Below the pieces are notes generated by a model. That model did no database searches. It was not told where the DNA came from and saw only the letters and a list, made by a program, of their open reading frames with translations. From positions 1 through 64,000 of the forward strand of contig JAJTWZ010000009.1 of the NCBI GenBank assembly GCA_021463145.1: a stretch of DNA of 64,000 bases, given 5' to 3'. Each line of letters starts with the position of its first letter. The first letter of the stretch is position 1. Shown here in pieces: positions 52,117-59,852 of the stretch. Source of the DNA: Blastocatellia bacterium (GTDB taxonomy: Bacteria; Acidobacteriota; Blastocatellia; UBA7656; JADIYM01). The translations under genes and the position numbers were made by a program.

Positions 52117-53553
52117 TCACGATGCGATCCTCGCGGCAGTGCCGCGCACCGGGCGCGGCTCGTCGATCGAGATCGGCCAGGGGATGTTGCGGGCGACGAG
52201 ATAAGCTTCGCCGGGCGAGAGCTTGTCGAGCTCGTGCTCGACGGGCCGAAGCGCCGGCCACCGGCGAACGGCGTCGCGAACGTCCGACCCCTCGAGTCGG
52301 TGGACGACCGCCGCGGTCGCCTGCGTGAGGACGTCGTCGGGAAAGTGCGAAACGCGCTGGCTCCCGAGAACGGTCGCGATGCCGAACTTGCGGCCCTCGA
52401 GCGCGATCCGGTTCAGGTGTGCGAAGGCGCCTGGAAAGTCGTGCAGCTCGTCGGCCACGAGGACCACTTCGCGCAGGATCTCGCCGCGCCGCTGGGCGTC
52501 CTGTTGCCGGCGCTCGAGGGCGAGAGCGACGAGCACCATCAGAAGCGTCTGTTGCGGAGCCGGGTAGGACGCAACGTCGACGATGACGACCTCACCCGAC
52601 TCCAGGCGGCCGAAGAAATCGGACCAGGTTCCGGCGCCATCGAACCGGAAGAGCGGAGGGGCCAGAAGCGCGCGCATCCGCGCTCGAAGCGTTCTGAGGC
52701 TCTCGATCTGCGGCTTCGACATCTGGCCATCGGACGCTAGATCTGCGAAGTGCTCCGGCCACCTGGGCTCGTGCACTTCGAAGAGCAGATGCTCGAGGCC
52801 GGAATGATCCACGTCGTCGAGTGTGTAGCGGTCGGCCCAGCGTTGCTGCGCGGTCGACAGTTTCCCGATCGCCGAGGTGAGGATGCGCGGCGGAAGGTCT
52901 CGCGCCACGCACGTCAGCGTCCCGGCGCCAAAGACCGCTGGCGCGCATTCGAGCGAGTCGACGAGCGACGGGCGGAAGCGCTTCGGGTCCGAGACCTCCC
53001 GGACGCGACCGACGTAGTCGCCGTGCGGATCGATGACGACGATAGCCGGCCTGGTTGCGGGTGGACGGGCGGAGATCGACCGGCACCATGAGACGAGCAT
53101 TCCCTGAACGCTCGTTGACTTCCCGGAGCCCGAGCAGCCAACGACGATCATCCGCTGGCGCGCGAGATCCGGAACACGTGCGCGCGTCCGGGCGTGCTCC
53201 TGACGGATCGCGCCAACGGCAAACGACGATGCGAATGCGGCGTCGAACAGCGCCGACCAGAGCTCGTCCGGAAGCGGCACGGCGACGCCACCGAGCATCG
53301 CCGCGGTGCGAACGCGGCCCCACCGGCTTTCCGCGTACTCGAAGGCGAGCTCGACAATGGCGCGGCCCTGTCGGTGTGAGCGGACGATGCCGACCTTCGA
53401 GGGTCCGACGAGCAGCCAGGCGCCCAGGGCGAGCGCCGAGCCGTTGACGAGCTCGACCGTGCGCGCCCCGGTCTGTTTGACGACCTGGGGAGGCACGGCA
53501 CTGGCTACGGCGACGAGCGCGCGGCTGTAGATCTGGACCGGGTCGGACGGCAC
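52117..53553 (-). CDS. HerA/VirB4/FtsK-like ATPase
   Basis: GTG at 53553 has GGGAG nine bases upstream and gives 478 residues. The N-terminal 140 residues are strand-rich and may be a HAS-barrel-like module. The ATPase core has Walker A VVGCSGSGKST, then AIVVIDPHGDYVGRV (Asp after the first core strand, typical of HerA), and Walker B VVLVADELHDF, then LGSQRVSHFP. The order and D-P-H-G-D/E motif are those of the HerA-FtsK superfamily that moves DNA or energises type IV transport. It starts 14 bases after a small gene and precedes the prepilins, so a DNA-pumping role tied to the pilus is a real possibility. Confidence 0.75.
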   Translation of the reverse strand: MPSDPVQIYSRALVAVASAVPPQVVKQTGARTVELVNGSALALGAWLLVGPSKVGIVRSHRQGRAIVELAFEYAESRWGRVRTAAMLGGVAVPLPDELWSALFDAAFASSFAVGAIRQEHARTRARVPDLARQRMIVVGCSGSGKSTSVQGMLVSWCRSISARPPATRPAIVVIDPHGDYVGRVREVSDPKRFRPSLVDSLECAPAVFGAGTLTCVARDLPPRILTSAIGKLSTAQQRWADRYTLDDVDHSGLEHLLFEVHEPRWPEHFADLASDGQMSKPQIESLRTLRARMRALLAPPLFRFDGAGTWSDFFGRLESGEVVIVDVASYPAPQQTLLMVLVALALERRQQDAQRRGEILREVVLVADELHDFPGAFAHLNRIALEGRKFGIATVLGSQRVSHFPDDVLTQATAAVVHRLEGSDVRDAVRRWPALRPVEHELDKLSPGEAYLVARNIPWPISIDEPRPVRGTAARIAS

Positions 53554-53567
53554 GTCGGTTGGCTCCC

Positions 53568-53897
53568 TTACGCCGCCGCCGGCTCGGCACGCACGAGGGC
53601 GAGAGACCGGATTGGAGAAGTGAGGATGGCGTCGTGACCGGTCGACGAATCGCAGACGGGTTCGGCGACGAAGTAGGCGCGTTCGCCGACTGCAAGCGAC
53701 GTCGGACGGACGCTGATGAGCGAGGCGCGTCGACGCCTTGCGTCGGGGTCGATGAGCGAGCCGACGACGACGGCGAGCTCGCCGGCTCGCTCGAGCGAAG
53801 CGACGACGAAGCGGTAAAGCGAACCGCTCGACGTCCGGATGTCGATCCGGTCGCCTTCGACGAGCGTTCCGAGTGCAATGGACGTGTGGGTGTTCAT
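53568..53897 (-). CDS. Small protein upstream of the HerA-like ATPase
   Basis: The 109-residue protein starts behind AAAGGAAGG. It is predicted to be mostly beta: ALGTLVEGDRIDIRT, then YRFVVASLERAGELAVVVGSL, then LAVGERAYFVAEPV. The strand pattern would fit a small barrel. It begins the HerA-prepilin strand and is probably a partner of the ATPase. No family is recognised. Confidence 0.6.
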   Translation of the reverse strand: MNTHTSIALGTLVEGDRIDIRTSSGSLYRFVVASLERAGELAVVVGSLIDPDARRRRASLISVRPTSLAVGERAYFVAEPVCDSSTGHDAILTSPIRSLALVRAEPAAA

Positions 53898-54007
53898 TTG
53901 TCCTTCCTTTCAGGAGCTGCCACGGGCTAGTGCAACCCGTGTGCCGCTCGACGAGGGGCACGGCAGTTGCGGTCGAGCCGGCTACCAACTGACAAGGGAG
54001 ACCCTTC

Positions 54008-54463
54008 ATGAAGCTGACCACGACGATTCTCAGCCTCCTTCTGCTCGCGGCTCCGGCCGCGGCGAGCGCCTCACGGCGAACGCTTTCCTGGCGCATCGAC
54101 CAGGGATTTGCTGCCGTCACGGTCGAGGACCGGGCCGGCCACAGGACATACGTCCGCAGCTCGCGTGCGCTGCACGTGCTCGGTCCAGATTGGACGTATC
54201 TACTGTCGGAAGAGGCTCTTTCGCGCGGTGCGCGGGGTTCGGGAAAACTCGACCTCGAGCTTGCGCGCCGTGACGCGGTTGTCCTCGAGTCGCTCGCGCA
54301 CGACGAACCGGAAGTCGCGCCGGTCGCAGCCGCCCTGCGGACGGCCATCGCCGTCGAAACCTTGCCGACATCCGACGCCGGACCGGGTCGGGAAGTCGAA
54401 GCCCCGCAAGCTGGCGTCGGCCTGTCTTCGCGCCGAAATTGCGCCCCCCCCTCGCGCTTTTAG
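54008..54463 (+). CDS. Small secreted protein ending inside a repeat element
   Basis: The protein is 151 residues from ATG 54008 behind AAGGGAG. Residues 1-21 are a signal peptide (LLLLAAPAAASA). The mature part has short strands (RRTLSWRIDQGFAAVTVED, then VLGPDWTYLLSEEALS). The last ten or so residues are encoded by the C8 repeat at 54426, so that element has probably inserted in and replaced the original C-terminus. It is divergent from the HerA operon. Confidence 0.6.
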   Translation: MKLTTTILSLLLLAAPAAASASRRTLSWRIDQGFAAVTVEDRAGHRTYVRSSRALHVLGPDWTYLLSEEALSRGARGSGKLDLELARRDAVVLESLAHDEPEVAPVAAALRTAIAVETLPTSDAGPGREVEAPQAGVGLSSRRNCAPPSRF

Positions 54464-54469
54464 CGCAAA
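54426..54469 (+). repeat. C8 hairpin repeat, copy 2
   Basis: It has the same 44-base core as at 36598, with the C-run at 54444-54451. The right arm reads TTTTAGCGC, so the stem has two mismatches. It overlaps the 3' end of the secreted-protein gene. Confidence 0.75.
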
Positions 54470-54779
54470 CAGTCGTGCGACGGCCGGATCCGCTTCGGGT
54501 CGGCAGATCCCGATTCGGCGCACGCTGGTCGGTTTTCCGCCGCGGACAAGCGAAAGCAACACGGGAAAGAGTGACGCCGCACGCGCACGTTCGGTAGATT
54601 TGTCCGCTCCCGGATCTTTGTTCGGCAGCTTCGCCGAACCGACAGGGGGCGTCTCGACGCCGACAACTTCCGAACAGATCTCGCCGGTCTGCGTCCCTCT
54701 GCAGTCGCTCACGACGCCAGACCACGCTGCGGGCGACACAAAGCGCTTCGCGCCCCGGCACAAGCCAGATTCGTGTAGG

Positions 54780-55190
54780 CGGTGAGACGGCCCGCTTGCT
54801 TCGAGGATCACCGTCAGCAGGTGGTACACCGCGAACTGGTGCACGGGACTTCGCTCGAACGCCTCCCGTGTCCGGCCGACACACAAAGCCGAGAGATGAT
54901 CACAGGCGCGGACGACGTCCCTTGAGCAGGCCGGATCGCGCTCGAATTCAACGCGCGACGTAGACTGGTACCGCAGCGGCCAGACATCGCATCACGAACG
55001 ACCGGGCCGGTCTCGCGCTGTCCCGACTCGAGTCCCAGGTCCACCCGGCGAAGAAAGTTGTCGATGAGTTCGTCCGCGACGGTCACAAAGTCGAAGAGCG
55101 ATAGTTCGGCGTTGTCGGCACACCGGACGAGGACATCGACGTCACCTGCCACACTGAAGTCCTCTCTCGGTTTTCGCACTTGACCGTCTC
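54780..55190 (-). pseudogene. Decayed MntA-HepT (nucleotidyltransferase-HEPN) toxin-antitoxin pair
   Basis: On the minus strand one frame (about 55190-54995) reads DVDVLVRCADNAELSLFDFV, then ADELIDNFLRRVDLGLESGQ, the second half of an MNT nucleotidyltransferase (S-D-I-D-L-L-V-like motif, then the R-V-D-L strand). Another frame (about 54975-54790) reads RDVVRACDHLSALCVGRTRE, then FERSPVHQFAVYHLLTVILE, as in HepT/DUF86 HEPN toxins. Both lack proper starts and are in different frames, and the HEPN R-x4-H motif region is damaged. This is a remnant. Confidence 0.55.
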
Positions 55191-56211
55191 GACGCACGGC
55201 GTCTCCGGGCGTCCGCCGAGCCCGGCCGGATCGCCGGAAGCGCTCCGCTCGACTGCGCCCGACGCCGGTCGCCCACGATCGCCGGAGCCGGCATCACGAG
55301 TCCGCACGAGCCGCGCCGACTCCTGCCCTGGACACACCGAGCGGAGGCGGGGCGCGCGGAACCTTCGCTCGGTTCAGATCCCGCAATTGCGGCTCGCCAA
55401 CTGCCCGCCCGGCCCTGCGACACGATCGCGCCCGTTCGATGGCTCGCGGTGATGCACTGGGACCTTAGCGCCGACGAGCCCAGGCCCGATCGGCCGCACC
55501 GACGCGCCACCTCGAGAAGACCGCGAGACCGGCAGCGACGGACCGCGGCCGGCAGTCGTCACGCGCGCACTCATGACGTCGAAGCGCGGCGCGCGACGTG
55601 GTTGACGAGCCCTGATGCCCCAGACTTCTCCGGAGGGAAACACTACCGACCGGAGAAACCCGCGGCGGCGCGAACAACATCCAGCAGCCCGCGCCCGAGT
55701 CGGTCCCCGACAAGCTCACTCGCCGACGCCGGCATGCCGATCGCGTCGACGTCGGGGTGAGTGAATCGAGTCGCCGCCGACCGTGCTCCGCACGGGTCCA
55801 ACCAGTCCGCCATCACCGGTCGCCGGAGGACCCGTAAGCCGATGCCGAACGGATTGTATCCGGCTACCAATTGAGTCGAATCCGACTCTCACCGCAGCGA
55901 CTGGTTGCGGGCTGCGCACGGGGTTCGAACGGTGAGGCTTCGCGCCGAAATTGCGCCCCCCCCTCGCGCTTTTGGCGCGAAGCGCGGGTCGTCCAGCGGC
56001 CGTGCCCCGGGGCGTCTGCCTGTGGCCGAGGTGGCCGTGGGCCCGGGGGGATGGCGTCTCTCGAGTAGCGCGCGTGCCTTCGGCACGCAAATTCTTGGGA
56101 CGTCATGCACGGTGTGCTTCCGTGCGAGCGTGAGCCTTCCATTTGGAGCGCGTCGTTTTCTAGGTGAGAAATCGTAAGTGGGGCGACGTTCCCTCACATA
56201 GCCGAGCCGAA
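55191..56211. other. Gene-free degraded region
   Basis: About 1 kb of very GC-rich sequence in which all six frames give Arg/Ala/Ser-rich translations without motifs or ribosome binding sites. It contains copy 3 of the C8 repeat. It looks like decayed DNA between the MntA/HepT remnant and the transfer genes. Confidence 0.45.
55938..55981 (+). repeat. C8 hairpin repeat, copy 3
   Basis: It is identical to the other two copies through the C8 run and TCGCGC. The right arm reads TTTTGGCGC, giving one mismatch (a G-U pair in RNA). Confidence 0.8.
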
Positions 56212-56426
56212 CGTAACTAACGCAATCGACGAACCGGAGTCAGTAAAAGAGTCACTTCTTAGTTATTCCGCAACTACCTGACTTGATGGCGGTTACGAAC
56301 ACAGGCGGGCACATGGCATTGGGTGAAAACTAGGTACTCGTCAGGACGGGGCCACTAAGAGCTCACGACAAGCCGACTTACACCGCCGGCCCGTTATGCG
56401 GACGAGGCGGAGTGCGTTTAGTTACG
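56212..56426. other. Candidate oriT / relaxosome-binding region
   Basis: A less GC-rich intergenic stretch directly upstream of the relaxosome-type gene holds CGTAACTAACGC (56212-56223), an internal TTAGTTA (56259-56265) and GCGTTTAGTTACG (56414-56426). The outer two are inverted copies differing by one base. Such spaced inverted repeats next to mobilisation genes are common at origins of transfer. No nick site can be named. Confidence 0.35.
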
Positions 56427-56535
56427 ACTTCGAGCGAACAATGACAACGAAACGAGCGCGACGGGTAGGCGCGCTCCGCGGCACGGAGGTTGCACAAGTC
56501 GGGCGACGACAACAGCCAGAAGAGGGGGACAACCA

Positions 56536-56874
56536 ATGGCAAGGACCTATGGACGAACGCTTCAGACGCGGGTTGGTCGTGGCGATGAACGCCGTCTCGA
56601 CAGCCTGAGTCAGCGAATGCAGATGCCGCTTGCGACGCTGCTTCGACATGCGTTGCTCGAGGGACTCAACACCCTCGAGAAAGGCGAGCCCGAGCACCTG
56701 TACCGCGAGCGAATCGTGACCCGGCTCGATGCGATCGAGCTCGCGACGAGAGCAATGCTCAGACAGCTCTATGAAGGAACGGGAGCGACACCGGAGCAGG
56801 CCCTCGAGGTGTTGGCGGGAATCGACAGAGCGGTCCGGGATCGAGCCGATGCGCGAATGAGAAACGGGTCGTGA
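56536..56874 (+). CDS. Relaxosome accessory protein, ribbon-helix-helix type
   Basis: The 112-residue protein starts at ATG 56536 behind GAGGGGG. The N-terminal segment TLQTRVGRGDERRLDSLSQR-MQMPLATLLRHALLEGL is a strand followed by two helices, as in MobC/TraY/TrwA-like proteins, and the rest is helical and acidic. Its place directly ahead of the coupling protein and relaxase supports binding to oriT and helping nicking. It overlaps the next gene by 4 bases (GTGA). Confidence 0.7.
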   Translation: MARTYGRTLQTRVGRGDERRLDSLSQRMQMPLATLLRHALLEGLNTLEKGEPEHLYRERIVTRLDAIELATRAMLRQLYEGTGATPEQALEVLAGIDRAVRDRADARMRNGS

Positions 56875-59852
56875 AACCAGGTAAGGATTCGACCCCGCAA
56901 CGGCCAGACAATCGCTGGAGCAACGACCCCCGCAACGATTCGTTGCGCGGCGCGAAACGCACCGGGCGGCGGAAGCGAACGAGGCGCCAAAGGAGAGCCC
57001 ACGCGATGACACGGGAGAGAACCACGCGGCACCCGAAACACGAGCAAACCGCATTCGCGGACATAGAGGAATTCGTGACCCGGACAACTGAAGGAGACCG
57101 GCAACAGCGAAGGCTGGAAGAAGCCACGGAGTTGGCAAGAGAGCGCGACGCAGACGGGCTGAGCGAATGCGAAGATATCGCGGAGCCGATCGCGGTTGCC
57201 GGGCTTCGGGTGGCGTCGGTGTGGATGTCGGAGAGTGACTACCAGACGCTCTCGATCCTCAGACGGCTCTCCGGAGAACCCGAGTCCGTGACGCTCGAAC
57301 AGATCGTCCAGACAGGACTCGAGATGCACCTTCACGAGGAGCGGCGGCGGCTGCGTGGCTTCGATCTCGAGAAGCTGGAAAGTAAACACGGAACCACTCG
57401 GCAGCTCGACGCGAGTCCGTCTCAGCCACCGCGAGCTGTGACGATGGAGATCGGCATTTCGCGGGAGGAGTACGACTACATCGAGGCGCTCGCGACGATC
57501 TCCGGACACTCGCCGCGCGAGACCGTCGAAGCGATCGTGAGCCGTGGCCTGGTGGACCTGACCGAGCGGCTCGAATGGACGATCTCGAGAGTCTATGAGG
57601 CCCGGCGAACACGTCACGAGAGAGCCGGCGGGCGTCGATCGAGGGCATCAACGCAACGGTTCGCAGCACGCGCCGGCGCGACAAGGAAGGGCTGGACGAG
57701 ACCAGCTGACAACAGCAGGAGAGCGGCAATGGCTTACAAGGTGGAACAGGCATGGACCGGCGTCCGGATGACGATAGACCGGCTGCGGCTCTTCACGATC
57801 TTCTCACTCCTGATCGCGCTCGCCGTCGGACTCACGTGGTTCGGGACGGTGACGCTTAGCGGTGATCAAAGGACGTACTACGGCCGTTACGTGATTGCGA
57901 GCTGGCGGGCAAGTCAGGGTGTCGACGATGCGGTCGAATTCACGATCGACGGGAAGAAATACAAGGCGCGGGCAACCGAGTGGAGAGACTGGATGCGAAG
58001 CGAGATATTCGACGGAGAGCCGGCGTTGGCATACGTTCTGGCTCCGGCGATTGCCTCGGGAGTCGCGTTCGTTCTCGCGATGATCGGATTCGTTCGCATG
58101 GGTTGGCGGCGACCGAGACACGGGGGCGAGGAGGTACTTCGCGGCCGCCCCTTGAACTCGATCGACGAGCTCCAGGAAGTCGTGGCGCGGGGCAGCGCTG
58201 GCGCAGGTCGCCGAGATCAAAAGGCGACTCCCCAGCCAGGCCTCGACATTGCCGGAGTCCGGATTCCATGGGGGGAAGTGGAGTCGCATGTCATCATTCT
58301 CGGAGACACGGGGAGCGGGAAGACTTCACTGATACGGCACCTGCTCGTGCAGATCCGCAAGCGCGGGGAGGCGGCAGTCATCTACGATCCGGAGCGGGAG
58401 TTTCTGCCGACGTTTCACGAACCCGGCGATACGATCCTCAACGCCACGGACGCGCGAATGCCGGCTTGGGCACCGGGCCTCGAGATCGACTCGGTGGAGG
58501 ACGCGGAGGCGCTTGCGACGAGCCTGATTCCGGACCCGCCCGACAGCCAGTCGCGGTTCTGGGTCGAAGCGGCGCGAGCTGTCTTCGTCGACATACTGCA
58601 GCGGTCGGACCCGAACGATCCCGAGGCGATTGCGAAGGCCTGCGCGCTGCCCGTCGAGCAGCTCTACGGGATGCTCAAGGGAATGCCCGGAGCCGCGGCG
58701 CTTTCACCTACCGCCCCGCAGATGGCGGAGTCGGTACGCGGAACGCTGATGGTTGCGACTCGCGGACTGCGGGTGCTACCGAAGTTCAGCGACGGACGCG
58801 AGATCTTCAGCATCCGGGAATGGGCAAGAAAGCCCAGAGGGTTCATCTTCATTGGCGCTACAGAGGCACATCGAGAGGCAACACTCCCGGTTGTCACGAC
58901 CTGGCTCGACGCGCTGATCCGCCGATTGCACGACAAGCCGGCGGGTCGGAAGCGGGTCTGGGTGATCGCCGACGAGGTGCAAACGCTCAGACGCCTCTCG
59001 AGCCTCGAAGGCTTGGTCACGCGAGGGCGCAAGCAGGGCATCGCCGCGGTGCTCGGATGCCAGAGCGTTTCGCAACTCAAGGCGCTTTACGGGATCGGCG
59101 CGACGACGATCATGAGCCAGCCATCGACGAAGGTCTTCTACCGGTGTTCGGAACCGGAGCTTTCGAAGTACGTCGAAGACCTGATCGGCACCGTCGAGCG
59201 CAAGACGGTGCGTGCGAATCTGCGGGCGGATCTGACGATGGCCGGCCGCGACTACGTGTCGCTCAACGACGACGTCCGTATGACCCCACTCGTTCTCCAG
59301 ACGGAGCTTGCAGGTCTTGCGAACTTCGAGTGTTACATCTCGTTTCGTGGCAACGTGGCGAAGGGACGGCCGAGATTCACGCGTACAATCGTCCGAGTTC
59401 CGCACTACATCCCGCGGCCGAACCTGCCGGACCTCGAGCCGCAAGAACCTCACGACGCAGTAGCATCACACGCCTCAACGTGCGGCCATTCCGAGTCGAT
59501 CCACGACCATCGCCGCGCGCACGGAGTCAAGCACGTCGCACCGCCTCCCTCAGTCGCACAACATGAGTCCGATAACGATAATCCGTCTCCCTGGAAAAGC
59601 CTCGACGGTTTCGGTGCCCACTCAGATCTCGGCGCGGCCGTCGAAGCCTCGCGTCGACCGGCGAAGCGACTCTCGGGCAGGGCCTCCCGCAGTGGGAACC
59701 CTCCTTCGCGTTGGGAAGCCACGCCCGAGCTGCCATTCGATGAAAGTCCGTCACTGATTGCGGCAGCCGGAGACGAGACTCCGGCTTCGGAGTCGACGGC
59801 GGACGACGATTGCCGGCACGACACAGACGAGAGTCGAGAAGAACAGTCATGA
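56871..59852 (+). CDS. TraD/TrwB-type coupling protein with an N-terminal RHH-like extension
   Basis: The frame is open for 993 residues from GTG 56871. Residues 1-285 are charged and include IGISREEYDYIEALATISGH and SPRETVEAIVSRGLVDL, RHH-like as in TraY. Around residue 287 (ATG 57729, AGGAG before it) a typical coupling protein begins: two TM helices (FTIFSLLIALAVGLTWFG; ALAYVLAPAIASGVAFVLAM), Walker A GDTGSGKTS near residue 479, Walker B VWVIADEVQTL, and SQPSTKVFYRC near the end of the ATPase. The tail is acidic and disordered. It pumps the relaxase-DNA complex. Internal starts at 57006 and 57729 may give separate products. It overlaps the relaxase by 4 bases. Confidence 0.85.
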   Translation: MKPGKDSTPQRPDNRWSNDPRNDSLRGAKRTGRRKRTRRQRRAHAMTRERTTRHPKHEQTAFADIEEFVTRTTEGDRQQRRLEEATELARERDADGLSECEDIAEPIAVAGLRVASVWMSESDYQTLSILRRLSGEPESVTLEQIVQTGLEMHLHEERRRLRGFDLEKLESKHGTTRQLDASPSQPPRAVTMEIGISREEYDYIEALATISGHSPRETVEAIVSRGLVDLTERLEWTISRVYEARRTRHERAGGRRSRASTQRFAARAGATRKGWTRPADNSRRAAMAYKVEQAWTGVRMTIDRLRLFTIFSLLIALAVGLTWFGTVTLSGDQRTYYGRYVIASWRASQGVDDAVEFTIDGKKYKARATEWRDWMRSEIFDGEPALAYVLAPAIASGVAFVLAMIGFVRMGWRRPRHGGEEVLRGRPLNSIDELQEVVARGSAGAGRRDQKATPQPGLDIAGVRIPWGEVESHVIILGDTGSGKTSLIRHLLVQIRKRGEAAVIYDPEREFLPTFHEPGDTILNATDARMPAWAPGLEIDSVEDAEALATSLIPDPPDSQSRFWVEAARAVFVDILQRSDPNDPEAIAKACALPVEQLYGMLKGMPGAAALSPTAPQMAESVRGTLMVATRGLRVLPKFSDGREIFSIREWARKPRGFIFIGATEAHREATLPVVTTWLDALIRRLHDKPAGRKRVWVIADEVQTLRRLSSLEGLVTRGRKQGIAAVLGCQSVSQLKALYGIGATTIMSQPSTKVFYRCSEPELSKYVEDLIGTVERKTVRANLRADLTMAGRDYVSLNDDVRMTPLVLQTELAGLANFECYISFRGNVAKGRPRFTRTIVRVPHYIPRPNLPDLEPQEPHDAVASHASTCGHSESIHDHRRAHGVKHVAPPPSVAQHESDNDNPSPWKSLDGFGAHSDLGAAVEASRRPAKRLSGRASRSGNPPSRWEATPELPFDESPSLIAAAGDETPASESTADDDCRHDTDESREEQS

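Noticed and set aside
54200-54886. A 228-codon minus-strand gene
   Set aside because: It runs through the C8 repeat and antisense to the secreted protein. Only its first 40 codons resemble a HEPN toxin, so it was treated as part of a remnant.
55142-55870. Several minus-strand frames in the gene-free zone
   Set aside because: Composition is Arg/Ala/Ser-rich without motifs. None has a ribosome binding site or a coupled neighbour.
55920-55945. tRNA T-arm-like GGGGTTCGAAC sequence
   Set aside because: No acceptor, D-arm or anticodon arm can be built around it. No tRNA or rRNA gene was found in the window.
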